A stretch of 64,000 nucleotides of DNA from AC-32 sp963717475 (lineage in GTDB: Bacteria; Actinomycetota; Thermoleophilia; Gaiellales; Gaiellaceae): assembly GCA_963717475.1 (NCBI GenBank), contig OY970337.1, forward strand, positions 2,830,039 through 2,894,038, given 5' to 3'. The notes below the pieces were generated by a model that was not told the origin of the DNA, searched no databases, and saw nothing but the letters and a program-made list of their open reading frames with translations. The first letter of the stretch is position 1. Every line of letters starts with the position of its first letter. Position numbers and translations under genes: made by a program. This document shows positions 20,938 through 31,172 of the stretch, in pieces.

Positions 20938-21655
20938 GTGCGGCTGAGGCTAACGCTGGAGTACGACGGCACCGGCTTCCGCGGCTGGGCCGCACAGCCC
21001 GGGCTGTCGCACCGTCGAGGGCGTGCTGCAGGAGGCGCTGGGCGACGTCTTCGAGGCCTGGTCGGAGCTGCGGGTCGCGGGGCGAACCGACACGGGCGTG
21101 CACGCGCTCGCCCAGGTCGCCTCGGTCGAGGTCGAGGGCGGCGCGCCGGTCGAGCGCGCGGCTCCGGCGCTGAACGCCAGGCTGCCCGACGACGTGGCCG
21201 TGAGCGCCGCAGAGCCGGCGGCGCCGGACTTCGACGCGCGCTACCTCGCCCGCGCTCGCAGCTATCGCTACCGGGTCTACCGCCGTGCCGAGCGCTCGCC
21301 GTTCGAGGCGCGGCGCTCCTGGTGGTATCCGTACCCGCTCGAGGAGGAGCAGCTCGCCGAGTCGGCCGACCTGCTGCTCGGCGAGCACGACTTCCGCGCC
21401 TTCACGCCGACCGAGACGCAGCACAAGGTCTTCACGCGAACGGTCGAGTCGGCGGTGTGGCACCGGCGCGAGGAGGCGCTCGAGCTCGAGATCACGGCGG
21501 ACTCGTTCCTGCGCCACATGGTGCGGACGCTCGTCGGCACGATGCTCGAGCAGTCGCCGCGAGAGCTGGAGCAGCTGCTCGACGGCGGTCACCGCAGCGA
21601 CGCAGGCACGACCGCTCCGCCCTGGGGCCTCTACCTGGTTTCCGTCCGCTACTAG
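20938..21655 (+). CDS. truA: tRNA pseudouridine synthase A
   Basis: TruA, about 239 residues, modifies U38-U40 in tRNA anticodon arms. The catalytic GRTDTGVHA segment with its Asp is clear, and HDFRAF, FLRHMVRTLVGTM follow. GTG 20938 gives MRLRLTLEYDGTGFRGW. One frameshift at 21004-21007 (CTGT before CGC; Leu CTG/CTT). Confidence 0.94.
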
Positions 21656-21673
21656 CTCGCTAGGATCGAAGCG

Positions 21674-23690
21674 GTGGCGACGAGGACGCAGAAGGACGTC
21701 CAGCAGCGGCTCGACGAGCTGCGCGAGCAGGTCGACCACCACCTCCACCGCTACCACGTGCTCGACGAGCCGGAGATCTCCGACGCCGAGTACGACCGGC
21801 TCTTCGACGAGCTGAAGGCGCTCGAGGACGAGCACCCCGACCTGATCACGCCCGACTCGCCGACCCAGCGCGTGGGCGCGCCGCCGAGCGAGCGCTTCCA
21901 GAAGGTGCAGCACCTGACGCCGATGGGCTCGCTCGAGAAGGTGACCGACGACGAGAGCCTGCTCAAGTGGGCCGACGACGTGCGCAAGCGCCTCGACTCG
22001 GACGAGCCGGTCGCCTACGTGATCGAGCCGAAGATCGACGGGCTCGCGATCAACCTCACCTACGAGGACGGCCGGCTCGTGCGCGGTGCGACGCGCGGCG
22101 ACGGCGTGCAGGGCGAGGACGTGACGGTCAACCTGCGCACGATCCCGTCGGTGCCGCTGAAGATGCGCGGCGACGGGCTGCCGGCGGTGGCGGAGGTGCG
22201 CGGCGAGGTCTACATGCCGCTCTCGGGCTTCCGCGAGCTGAACGAGCGCATCGCCGAGCTCGGCCAGAAGCTCGCGCCGAACCCGCGCAACGCGGCCGCC
22301 GGCTCGCTGCGCCAGAAGGACTCGTCGATCACCGCCTCGCGGCCGCTCGCGGTCTGGGTCTACGGCATGGGCGCGCGCGAGGGCGTGCAGCTCGCCTCGC
22401 ACTGGGAGGAGCTCGAGTGGCTGCGCGAGCACGGCTTCCGCACGAACCCGTTCGCCGAGCGGCTCGAGTCGATCGAGGAGGTGGCGAAGCGCTGCGCCGA
22501 GTGGGAGCGCAGGCGCACCGAGCTCGACTACGAGATCGACGGGATCGTGATCAAGGTCGACTCGCTCGAGCAGCAGGCGGTGCTCGGCGCGCTGCACTCG
22601 CGGCCGCGCTGGGCGCGCGCGTTCAAGTGGGCGCCGATGACCGCGGAGACGACGCTGAACAAGATCGCGATCCGCGTCGGCCGCACGGGCGCGCTCAACC
22701 CCTGGGCGATGCTCGAGCCCGTGCAGGTCGGCGGCGTCACCGTCTCGCGGGCGACGCTGCACAACGAGGAGGACATCAACCGCAAGGACATCCGCGAGGG
22801 CGACCGCGTGATCGTCCAGCGCGCCGGCGACGTGATCCCGCAGATCGTCGGTCCCGCGGGCGAGCACCAGCCAAGGGCACGAAGCCGTTCAAGATGCCGA
22901 AGAAGTGCCCGCTTTGCGGGGCAAACATCGTCAAGCCCGAGGGCGAGGCGATGCACCGCTGCCCCAACCGCGCGTGCCCGTCGCGCGGGCCTCGAGACGC
23001 TGATCAACTGGGTGCAGGGGCCGGCCGACATCGAGGGCGTCGGCGAGCAGCTGATGCGGCGGCTCTGGGAGCTCGGCGCTCGTCCGCTCGCTGCCGGACC
23101 TCTACCGGCTGACGAAGGAGCAGCTGCTCGAGCTCGACGGCTTCGCGGAGAAGAGCGCGTCGAACGCGATCGAGGCGATCGAGCTCTCGAAGCGGACGCC
23201 GTTCTCGCGCGTGCTGCTCGGGCTCAACATCCCGGACGTCGGCTGGGTCACCGCGCAGAGCCTCGCGCGGCACTTCGGCTCGGTCGACAAGCTCGCGGCC
23301 GCCACGCAGGAGGAGATCGTCGAGGTCGAGGGGATCGGGCCCGAGCGCGCCGAGGCGATCGTCGAGTGGTTCGCCGACGACGACAACCGCGCGCTCGTCG
23401 AGGAGCTGCGGCAGCTCGGCCTGCGCTTCGAGGCCGGGCCCGAGGAGCGGCCGGTCGAAGGGCCGCTGACCGGCTCGACCTACGTGATCACCGGCACGCT
23501 CGAGGGCTTCAGCCGCGACGAGGCGCGCAAGGCGCTCGAGGCGAAGGGCGCGAAGGTCGCGGACTCGGTCTCGAAGAAGACGACCGGCGTGGTCGTCGGC
23601 GAGAGCCCGGGCTCGAAGGCCGCGAAGGCCGAGCAGCTCGGCGTGCCGGTGCTCGACGAGGCCGCGCTGAAGAAGCTACTGCGAGGCTAG
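21674..23690 (+). CDS. ligA: NAD-dependent DNA ligase LigA
   Basis: LigA, about 672 residues. Domains in order: Ia (HRYHVLDEPEISDAEYDRLF), adenylation with catalytic Lys in EPKIDGLAINL, OB fold, four-Cys zinc finger (CPLC and CPNRAC), helix-hairpin-helix repeats and a C-terminal BRCT (GSTYVITGTLEGFSRDEA). GTG 21674 sits seven bases after a TAGGAT -10 box, pointing to a leaderless start. Frameshifts near 22871 (Pro), 22990 (Gly) and 23080 (Ala GCT/GCC). The end overlaps the opposite gene by 15 bases. Confidence 0.95.
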
Positions 23691-24894
23691 CGCCGTCGCG
23701 AAGCGGTCCTGGGCGCGGCGCGCCCAGTAGGACGAGACCGGGCTGCCGTTCTGCAGCACCGAGAAGACGTAGCGGCGCTTGACGTAGCCGGAGAGCGCCG
23801 AGGCGAGGCTCGTCGTGCCGGTCTTCGCCTGCACGTTGCCGCGCGCGGGCGGCGTGCGCATCCGGTCGGCGAGCGTGCCGCTCACTGCCGGCGACCGGCA
23901 GCGCGGCGAGCAGGTACGGGCGCACGTCGGGATCGGCCCAGGCGGCGCGCAGCAGCGCCGAGAGCGCGCCGCGCCGTCAGCCGGTCGAGCGAGGAGAGCC
24001 CGGAGCCGTCGACGAGCCGCACGCCGCCGAGCGGCACGCCCGCGTCGGCGAGCGCCCCGCGGACGATCTCCGCGCCGCCGGCGCTCGTGCCGAGCTCGCC
24101 GCCGGCAGCGCCGAGCTGCTTGAGCAGGAGCTCCGCGGTGAAGTTGTCGCTCACGCGGCCCATCCAGGCGACGATCTGCGAGAGCGGGGCCGACTCGACC
24201 GAGGCGAGCGGCACGTCGTCGTCCCGCTGCGTGCCGTGGCCCGCACCCGTCGACCGCCACTCCGGCGCGGCGCAGCGCGTCGCCGAAGAGGAGCGCCGCG
24301 GCGAGCGCCGGGTCGCGCGAGGTGCGGCCGAGGTAGCGGCCCGCGGTCGACCGTCAGCGCCGAGAGCGGCGGGCACTCGTTGACGTAGAACCACGACTTC
24401 CAGCCGGCGCCGGTGCGGCGGGTGTCGAAGAACGACTCGTCGGCGAAGACGCCGCGCGTCACCTTGCGGATCCCGGCCGCGCGCACCTGCCGCGCGAGCG
24501 CCGCGAGGCTCGCGCTCGAGAGCGTCGGGTCGCCGTGGCCGACGAGCACGCAGGCTCCCGCGCCAGATCGTGCCGTCCTGCTCGCCGCGGCCGAGCACGT
24601 CGGTCTCGATCCGGAAGTCCGGAGCCGAGCGCGACCAGCGCGCCGTAGGCGATCGCGAGCTTCTCGTTCGAGGCGGGCGCGAGCGGGAGCGCGTCGTGCT
24701 CCGAGAAGACCGTCTCGCCGGTCTGCAGGTCGATCGCGACCGCGCCCGTGCGCGCCTGCGAGACGTGCGGCACCGCGAGCGCCCGCGCCAGGCGCTTGGC
24801 GAGCGGCGAGTCGCCCGCGCCGGCGGGAGCTGCGAGGACGAGCGCCAGCACGACAGGCGACGACCGGCAGACGGCGGCAGGTCATCCGAGGCAT
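23676..24894 (-). CDS. dacB: D-alanyl-D-alanine carboxypeptidase, PBP4 (S13) type
   Basis: Secreted peptidoglycan carboxypeptidase/endopeptidase, about 405 residues. All three active-site motifs are seen: SNEK (SxxK) after APA, SDN in GRVSDNFTAE, and KTG in QAKTGTT. A signal peptide (MTCRRLPVVACR, then LALVLAAPAGAG) starts at ATG 24894 or 24885. Several frameshifts (about 24858, 24630, 24555, 24345, 24250, 23970, 23885). Convergent with ligA, overlapping its last 15 bases. Confidence 0.85.
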
Positions 24895-25007
24895 TGTTGG
24901 GAGTGCCGTTACCGCCGTCAAGTCTGGGCCTCGGCGGTCGCGGGGATAGGCCGCGCGGCCCTTGTTCGCGGGCGCGGAAGCCGCTGATAATCGAATGCGA
25001 GGCAACT

Positions 25008-25337
25008 GTGGCACCCGAGACGATTCCCGCACTGCTCGAGCAGATCGACGAGCTGCTCGCCGAGCCGGCCGAAGAGCCGGCCAGCCTCGCGCGCCTCGAG
25101 CGGACGCTGACCGACGGCTACGCCTACGCGCTCGCGCTCGAGGCCGAGCGCTGGCGGCTCGAGCAGCGCATGTCCGAGCTGGCGGGCGAGCTGGGCGACG
25201 GCAACCAGGAGCTGAAGGCGAGGGAGCTGGCGCTGCTCTCGGACCGGCTCGCGAGCAACGGCAGCGCTGCTCTCGGGCCTGCGCGGCAGCTCACGCGCCT
25301 GCGCGCGCGCACGAGCGCCGTTCGCAGAGTCGGCTAG
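25008..25337 (+). CDS. Small coiled-coil protein of unknown function
   Basis: 109 residues, mostly helical and charged (LLEQIDELLAEPAEEPASL, RLEQRMSELAGELGDG). I do not recognise a family. The promoter reads TTGTTC, 18 bases, GATAAT, followed by GCGAGG before the GTG. Its stop interlocks with that of the regulator on the other strand in CTAG 25334-25337. A pair of compensating frame slips near 25265 is possible. Confidence 0.6.
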   Translation: MAPETIPALLEQIDELLAEPAEEPASLARLERTLTDGYAYALALEAERWRLEQRMSELAGELGDGNQELKARELALLSDRLASNGSAALGPARQLTRLRARTSAVRRVG

Positions 25338-25972
25338 ACGAGCCCGCTGCGGACCGCGTAGACCGCGGCCTGGATGCGGTTCTCGATCTGCAGCTTCATC
25401 AGGATGTTCGAGATGTGGTTCTTGACCGTCTTCGGGCTGATGTGGAGCTGCGCCGCGATCATCGCGTTGTCGTTGCCGGCCGCGATCAGCTTGAGCACGT
25501 CGAGCTCGCGCTCCGAGAGCTCGGCCCGGATCGTGTCGGCGGCCTCGGGCGAGATCGCGGTCGCGCGCACCTGCTGCAGCACCTTGCCGGCGATCGCCGG
25601 CGAGACGAGCGACTCGCCGACCGACGCGGCCACGATCCCGCGGATCAGCTCGTCGACGGAGGCGTCCTTCAGCAGGTAGCCGCAGGCGCCGGCCAGGATC
25701 GCGTGGAGCACGTCGTCGTCCTGGTCGGAGATCGTCAGCACCAGCACGCGCGTGAGCGGCGCGAAGCCGTGGATCTGGCGGATCGCCTCGATCCCGGTCA
25801 TGCCGGGCATGTGCAGGTCCATCACGACCACGTCCGGGGCGAGCTCGCGCACGAGCCGCACCGCGTCCGCGCCCTGGCCCGCTTCGCCGGCGATCTGGAC
25901 GCCGCGCTCCTCGAGCAGGTTGCGCAGGCCGGTCCGGAAGAGGTCGTGGTCGTCGACCAGCAGCACGCGCAC
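25334..25972 (-). CDS. NarL/FixJ-type response regulator
   Basis: Intact 212-residue regulator. Receiver domain with the acidic pair in LLVDDHDLF, phospho-acceptor Asp in VVVMDLHMPGMTG, Thr in VLTISDQ and Lys in LLKDAS; LuxR-type helix-turn-helix at the C-terminus (ELSERELDVLKLIAAG, HISPKTVKNHISNILMKL). No histidine kinase is next to it. It lies 78 bases downstream of the 3D-domain gene on the same strand and may be read through from it. Confidence 0.92.
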   Translation of the reverse strand: MRVLLVDDHDLFRTGLRNLLEERGVQIAGEAGQGADAVRLVRELAPDVVVMDLHMPGMTGIEAIRQIHGFAPLTRVLVLTISDQDDDVLHAILAGACGYLLKDASVDELIRGIVAASVGESLVSPAIAGKVLQQVRATAISPEAADTIRAELSERELDVLKLIAAGNDNAMIAAQLHISPKTVKNHISNILMKLQIENRIQAAVYAVRSGLV

Positions 25973-26050
25973 GCTGCTAGCGGTGCGCTCGTCCTCGAGT
26001 CTGCACGGTTTCGCTCACGACCACCCCCCTTGGAGCGGGGAGAAGTCTAG

Positions 26051-27059
26051 TCAGTGCAGCGAGATCGTGACGGTGCGCCGGCCCCAGGCTCGCGCCTGCG
26101 CGACCGTCGGGAACCAGAGGTCGATCGTCGCGCCCTGGATCGCCGAGCCCGTGTCGGCGGCGACGCCCGAGCCGTAGCCGGGGATCGTCATGCGTCGTGC
26201 CGAGCGGGATCACGCTCGGGTCGACGGCGACGACGCCCCAGCCGGTCGGCGCGCCGGTCGCCGTGCGGCCGTGGATCGAGTAGCCGGTGGCGACGACCGT
26301 CAGTGAGCTGCCGCCGGGAGCGATCGGGATCGGCGTCGCCGGCTGCGTCGGCGACGACGGCCGAGACCTCGCGGGCCTTCGCCTCGACGGCGAGCGCCTG
26401 CTGCTGGTACGCGGCGATCGACGGCGGCGTTGAGCTTCTGCTGGCTGGCGAGCGTCGCCAGGTAGGAGGCGCGCTGCGAGCGGGACTGCTCGAGCACGAG
26501 CGTCGACTGCGACGCCTCCTGCGCGAGCCCTCGCAGGTGCTGTTCCTTGGCCGCGAGCCCGCGCGTGAGGGCGGCGGCGGTGTGCTTCGCGTGCTGCGTC
26601 TGCTCGATCACGACGCGGTCCTGGTCGGCGATCCGGTCGAGCGAGTCGAGGTTGCCCGAGCGCGTCGGCGATCGAGGAGGCGCCGAGCACGACCGCCAGC
26701 GGGTCGGTGTCGCCCTGCTCGTAGAGCAGCTGCAAGCGCGGAGGCGAGCGACCGCTCCGAGGCCTTGAGCGTGTGGCGGGCGACGCGGAGCCGCTGGCGG
26801 GCGGCCGCGAGCTCGCCCCTTCACCTCGGCCGTCCGGATCCGCAGCTCGACGAGTCGCGTGCGCTCGCGCGCGAGGCGCGAGTCGAGCGAGTAGAGCTCC
26901 AGCACGACCCCGCGCGAGCGAGCGGCGAGGTCGGCGTTCTGCTGCGTCAGCCCGCGAATCAGTGGAGCCCGAGTCCGCGGCGACGGTCGCCGCCGGGACC
27001 AGTCCGACGAGAGCAAGCAGGGCTCCGAGGACGACCGGCCAATAGCGGAGCGTGCGCAT
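26051..27059 (-). CDS. Secreted coiled-coil protein with C-terminal 3D domain
   Basis: About 335 residues: signal peptide (MRTLRYWPVVLGALLALVGL), a long coiled coil including LLYEQGDTDPLAVVLGASS, then a 3D (three-aspartate) barrel domain (VATGYSIHGRTATGAPTGWG, VAVDPSVIPLGT). 3D domains occur in lytic transglycosylase-like and resuscitation-factor proteins, so a role in cell-wall remodelling is likely. Many frame changes (about 26190, 26345, 26425, 26530, 26660, 26740, 26820, 26960). Ends VTISLH at TGA 26051-26053. GGGGGAG precedes the ATG. Confidence 0.8.
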
Positions 27060-27151
27060 CTCCCCCGGCACGACGCGGCACCGTACCACACGGGTTTGTG
27101 CCGATTCGCGCACAATCGCGGCATTTGGCCCTTTTGGGTCAAGGAAGCCGT

Positions 27152-27180
27152 TTGCGGTCGTCCGACAAGGTTGTTAGGGT
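27152..27180 (+). promoter_or_regulatory. Promoter of the NlpC/P60 gene
   Basis: TTGCGG, exactly 17 bases, then TAGGGT. The predicted start point falls at about 27187, so GTG 27190 would be essentially leaderless. Confidence 0.6.
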
Positions 27181-27189
27181 GCCGTGCTT

Positions 27190-28357
27190 GTGACGTACCG
27201 GCCCCTCTTTCGAGGGCGCCTGTCGAGCCGCATTCAAGCCCCCCCTCCGCTCGATACGACGTAAGGCGCCGGCACTGGTCATCGCATTGGCTGCGGCCTC
27301 TGCACTGACTGCTGCGTCAGCGACCGCTGATCCAAGCGTCGCCTCCAAGCAGGCCGAGGCGCAGAGCGTGATGGCGCAGATCCAGCAGCTCGACTCGAGC
27401 CTGGAGCGCGCGGTCGAGGCCTACAACCTCGCCAACGTCAAGCTCAACCGGATCAAGCACGACCTGAACGACAACACGCACGCGCTGGCCGTCGCGAAGA
27501 AGAGCCTCTTGCATTCGCAGACGCAGCTCTCGGCGCCGCCTCGTCGACATCTACACCTCCGGCGACCAGAACGCCGGCCTGGCCGTGCTGCTCGGGGCGT
27601 CGAGCCTCGACGACATGCTCGGCCGGATGGACGCGAGCGACCGCGTCTCCGAGCAGGACTCGCTCGTGCTCAAGCAGGTCGCGCACTTCCGGCGTGAGGT
27701 GCAGCACCGGCAGCAGTTCCTGCAGCACGCCCACGCCGAGCAGGTGCAGGTCGTGGCGGAGCGGAACGCGGCGCAAGCGCCTCCGTCGAGTCGCAGCTCG
27801 GCGAGCGCAAGCAGCTGCTCGGCTCGATCCAGGGCGAGATCGCGCACCTGCAGGCGGTCGAGGCCGCCAGGCAGGCCGCGCTCCAGCGCCAGGTCGAGCA
27901 GCAGCTCGCGGCCCAGCAGGCGTCGCAGCGGCAGGCCTCGCTCGCGCCGACGGTTGCCGATCGGCTCGACCACGCCCGATCCGCCGCCGCCGGTCGCACC
28001 GCCGGCCACGCACGGCGGCGTCGTCGGGGTCGCGATGCAGTACCTCGGCACGCCGTACGTCTGGGGCGGCGCCTCGCCGTCCGGCTTCGACTGCTCCGGG
28101 CTTCGTGATGTACGTCTACGCGCAGATCGGGGTCTCGCTCCCGCACAGCTCGTACGCGCAGTACGGCTACGGCAGCCCGGTCTCGATGAGCCGAGCTGCA
28201 GCCGGGCGACCTCGTCTTCTTCGACGGGCTCGGCCACGTCGGGATCTACGTCGGCGGCGGCAGCTTCATCCACGCGCCGCACACGGGCGACGTGGTCAAG
28301 ATCTCCTCGCTCAGCGGCTGGTACGCGTCGACCTTCGTCGGCGGCCGCAGGCTCTAG
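27190..28357 (+). CDS. Secreted NlpC/P60 endopeptidase with coiled-coil domain
   Basis: About 388 residues: signal peptide (RKAPALVIALAAASALTAAS), coiled coil containing DIYTSGDQNAGLAVLLGASS, a Pro-rich linker, and an NlpC/P60 domain with catalytic Cys in GFDCSGF, His in GLGHVGIYVG and polar residue in HAPHTGD. It should cut peptidoglycan stem peptides. The start is not certain: the signal-peptide frame has no usual start, but a third-position slip in the C-rich tract at 27239-27247 (Pro CCT/CCC) joins it to GTG 27190. Other frame changes lie near 27535, 27773, 28097 and 28195. Confidence 0.82.
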
Positions 28358-30058
28358 CCGGCGTAGAGCTCCTCGATCTCGCGCGCGAAGTGCTCCGCGA
28401 CGACGCGGCGCTTGAGCTTCAGCGTCGGCGTCACCTCGTCGTCCTCGGCGCTGAAGTCGCGCGGCAGGACGCGGAAGCGCTTGATCTGCTCGTAGCGCGA
28501 GAACGGTCGGCGTTGACGTCGTCGACGACCGCCTGCACGCGCCGCTCGAGCTCGTCCGGCGGGAGCCCGTCGGCAACCGCCGGGTCGACGGTGATCAGCG
28601 CGGCCACGTACGGGCGCCGGTCGCCGAGCACGAGCGCCTGTGAGACGAGCGGCGCCGTCTTGAGCGCGTTCTCCAGGTTCTGCGGCGCGACGTTCTTGCC
28701 GCCGGCCGTGACGAGGATGTCCTTCTTGCGGTCGGTGATCGAGACGAAGCCGTCCTCGTCGATCGAGCCGAGGTCGCCGGAGCGCAGCCAGCCGTCCTCG
28801 CCGAGCACCTCGCGCGTCGCCTCCTCGTCCTTGTAGTAGCCGGCGAAGACCGTCTCGCTGCGGATCAGGAGCTCGCCGTCCTCGTCGGCGCGCACCTCGA
28901 AGCCGGGCAGCGCGGGCCCGACGGTGCCGAAGCGGAAGCGGCCGGGCCGGTTGACCGAGGCTGCCGTCGTGCACTCGGTCAGGCCCCAGCCCTCGACGAT
29001 CAGGATGTCGATCGAGTGGAAGAACTCCGCGATCTCCTTGGCGAGCGGCGCGCCGCCGGAGACGCCGAGCCGCAGCCGGCCGCCGAGCCGGTCCTTGACC
29101 TTCGAGTAGACGAGCCGGTCGGCCAGGCGGTGCTGGAGCGCGAGGCTGCGCGGAAGCGGCTCGTTCCGCGCGCGCAGCTCGCTCACCTCGCCGCCCGACC
29201 GCGAGCGCCCAGTCGAGCAGCCGCCTTCGCGGCCCGTGCACCTGCTCGAACTGCGCGAGCACGGCCGTGTGCACCTTCTCGTAGAGCCGCGGCACGCTCG
29301 GCAGCAGCGTCGGCCGCACCGCCGGCATCGCCTCGGCGACGCGCAGCGGGTCCGGGCAGAAGGCGGTCGTGTAGCCCTTGTGCGCGCCGAGCAGGTGCAT
29401 CAGCCGCCCGAAGTTGTGCGCCAGCGGCAGGTAGAGCAGCATCACGTCGTCGGCGAAGCGCGAACTCCGGGACGTCGTCGATGCACGTCGCCATCTCGTA
29501 GTAGTTGCGGTGGCGGATCATGCAGGCCTTCGGCGGGCCGGTCGTGCCCGAGGTGTAGATGAAGGTGAAGAGGTCCTCCTCGCCGATCTGCGCCTCGGCC
29601 TCGGCGAGGGCGTCCGGGTTGGCGGCGGCGAACTCGCGGCCGCGGGCGCGCAGCTCGTCGAGGTCGGCGAAGGTGAGCACGTGGCGCGAGCGGCGACGTC
29701 CGCGATCTTCGCCCGCTGCGCCTCGTCCTCGACCAGCACGCCGACCGCGTCCGAGTGCTCGAGCACGTAGCGGCAGTCCTTCGGCGAGCTGTTCGCGTAG
29801 ATCGCCGCCCCGACGGCGCCGACGCGCGCCAGCGCGTAGTCGAAGAGCGCCCACTCGAGGCTCGTCTGGGCGAGGATCCCGAAGGCGTCGCCCTTGCGCA
29901 CGCCCAGCGCCAGCAGGCCGTTGGCGAGCTCCTCGACCGCGCGGCCGGCCTCGTCCCACGAGACCTCCTCCCAGCGGTCGCCGCGCTCGACGAGATAGGC
30001 GGGCCTCGTGCGGCCCGCGGCCGTCGCCGTCGCGCCAGAGCTGTCCGATCGTTCGCAC
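28354..30058 (-). CDS. Long-chain acyl-CoA synthetase (AMP-binding)
   Basis: FadD-like ligase, about 568 residues, activating fatty acids through an acyl-adenylate. Motifs are FIYTSGTTGPPKACM (P-loop), the GWGLTECT segment, SGDLGSIDEDGF with the ribose-binding Asp, and the C-terminal Lys region TPTLKLKRRVV. GTG 30058 (VRTIGQLWRDGDG) is my start. Frame changes near 29990, 29685, 29465, 29195 and 28505. Convergent with the NlpC gene through CTAG 28354-28357; probably part of the same beta-oxidation capacity as the two dehydrogenases further on. Confidence 0.88.
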
Positions 30059-30122
30059 GGCGCGCAGCTTACGCCGGAAGGGAAGCGCGCAGAAGCGGCG
30101 AATCTGCCCGGTCCCACTACAC

Positions 30123-30131
30123 TTATCCACA
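30123..30131 (+). promoter_or_regulatory. Perfect DnaA-box sequence in the ku promoter
   Basis: TTATCCACA, an exact match to the bacterial DnaA box, directly after a TACACT -10-like box (30118-30123) and 16 bases before the ku ATG. Six A/T positions make it rare at this GC content. No cluster of boxes is seen, so this is not an origin. Confidence 0.45.
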
Positions 30132-30147
30132 GCGAAAGCGGCCTCAG

Positions 30148-31003
30148 ATGCGAACTACCTGGAACGGATCACTCAGCTTCGGACTGGTCACCATCCCGGT
30201 CGGCCTGGCGCCGGCGACGGCGCCGAAGGCCCGTGCCTCCGACGTCACCTTCCGGACGCTGCACCGCGAGTGCGGGACGCCGATCAAGCAGAAGCGCTGG
30301 TGCCCGGTGCACGAGCGCGAGGTGACGAACGACGAGCTCGTCAAGGGCTGGGAGGTCTCGAAGGGCCAGTTCGTGATCGTCGAGGACGCCGACCTCGAGG
30401 CGATCGAGCAGCGCGACACCTCGCGCGCGATCGAGATCTCGCGCTTCGTCCCGCTCGCCGAGGTCGACCCGATGTTCTTCGACCGCACCTACTTCCTCGC
30501 GCCCTCCAGCGCGGAGGCGCAGCGCCGGCCCTACGTGCTGCTGCTGAACGCGATGAAGGAGACCGGCATGGCCGCGATCGGCCGCATGGTGATCCGCGGC
30601 AACGAGAACTTCGTCCTGATCCGGCCGAAGGGCGAGGCGCTCGTGCTCGAGACGCTCTTCCTGGCCGAGGACGTGCGCTCGCAGGCCGAGATCGACGAGG
30701 CGGTCGAGGCCGTCGACGTCAAGGAGCCGGAGCTCGAGCTCGCGCGCCAGCTGATCGACAGCCTCGTCGGCGAGTGGGAGCCGGAGTCGCTGCACAGCGA
30801 GTACCGGCAGAACCTGCGCAAGCTGCTCGAGGCCAAGCTGGCGGGCGAGGAGATCGCCGTGCCGGAGCCGGTCGCCGACGCGCCGGTGGTCGACCTGATG
30901 GAGGCGCTCAAGAAGAGCGTCGCCGCCTCGACAGAAGCGCGACGGCGCCAAGCCGGCGGCACGCAAGAAGGCCTCCTCGCGAAAGCGCGCTGCGGCGAAG
31001 TGA
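30148..31003 (+). CDS. ku: Non-homologous end-joining protein Ku
   Basis: Bacterial Ku, about 285 residues, binding DNA double-strand ends and recruiting LigD. Starts MRTTWNGSLSFGLVTIPVGL; the beta-barrel core continues through GRMVIRGNENFVLIRPKGEAL. A frameshift near 30935 opens the Lys-rich tail (KRDGAKPAARKKASSRKRAAAK) ending at TGA 31001-31003, as in other actinobacterial Ku proteins. Without it the frame would run to 31080 with no Lys tail. No ligD is in the window. Confidence 0.92.
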
Positions 31004-31172
31004 TCGCCGCGCGCCGGCGCCCGCGCCTGGCGTGCTCGCAGGGGGCTCGCGCTGACGGCAAGCCGCGCCGGCGAGCCTGAACCTGCGTGGCGCCTCGATG
31101 TGATCCGCGAGCCCTGGTCAGAGCCAGCGGCTCCCGCCCCGCCCTCTTACGGGCGGAGCGGCAGACGCCGAA
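31004..31172. other. Intergenic region between ku and the collagen-like gene
   Basis: About 169 bases with no convincing gene. It holds one hairpin (31139-31156) between the two convergent genes and otherwise nothing I can name. Confidence 0.6.
31139..31156. terminator. CCGCCC/GGGCGG hairpin between convergent genes
   Basis: Six-base perfect stem with a six-base loop (tcttac), without a T tract. Position between two converging genes suggests a shared terminator. Confidence 0.4.

Noticed and set aside
27060..27190. c-di-AMP (ydaO) riboswitch before the NlpC/P60 gene
   Set aside because: Such riboswitches often precede wall hydrolases in actinobacteria, but this gap is short and filled by a promoter; I see none of the conserved core.
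30123..30131. Replication origin
   Set aside because: A single DnaA box without a cluster, an AT-rich unwinding element, or dnaA/dnaN neighbours.
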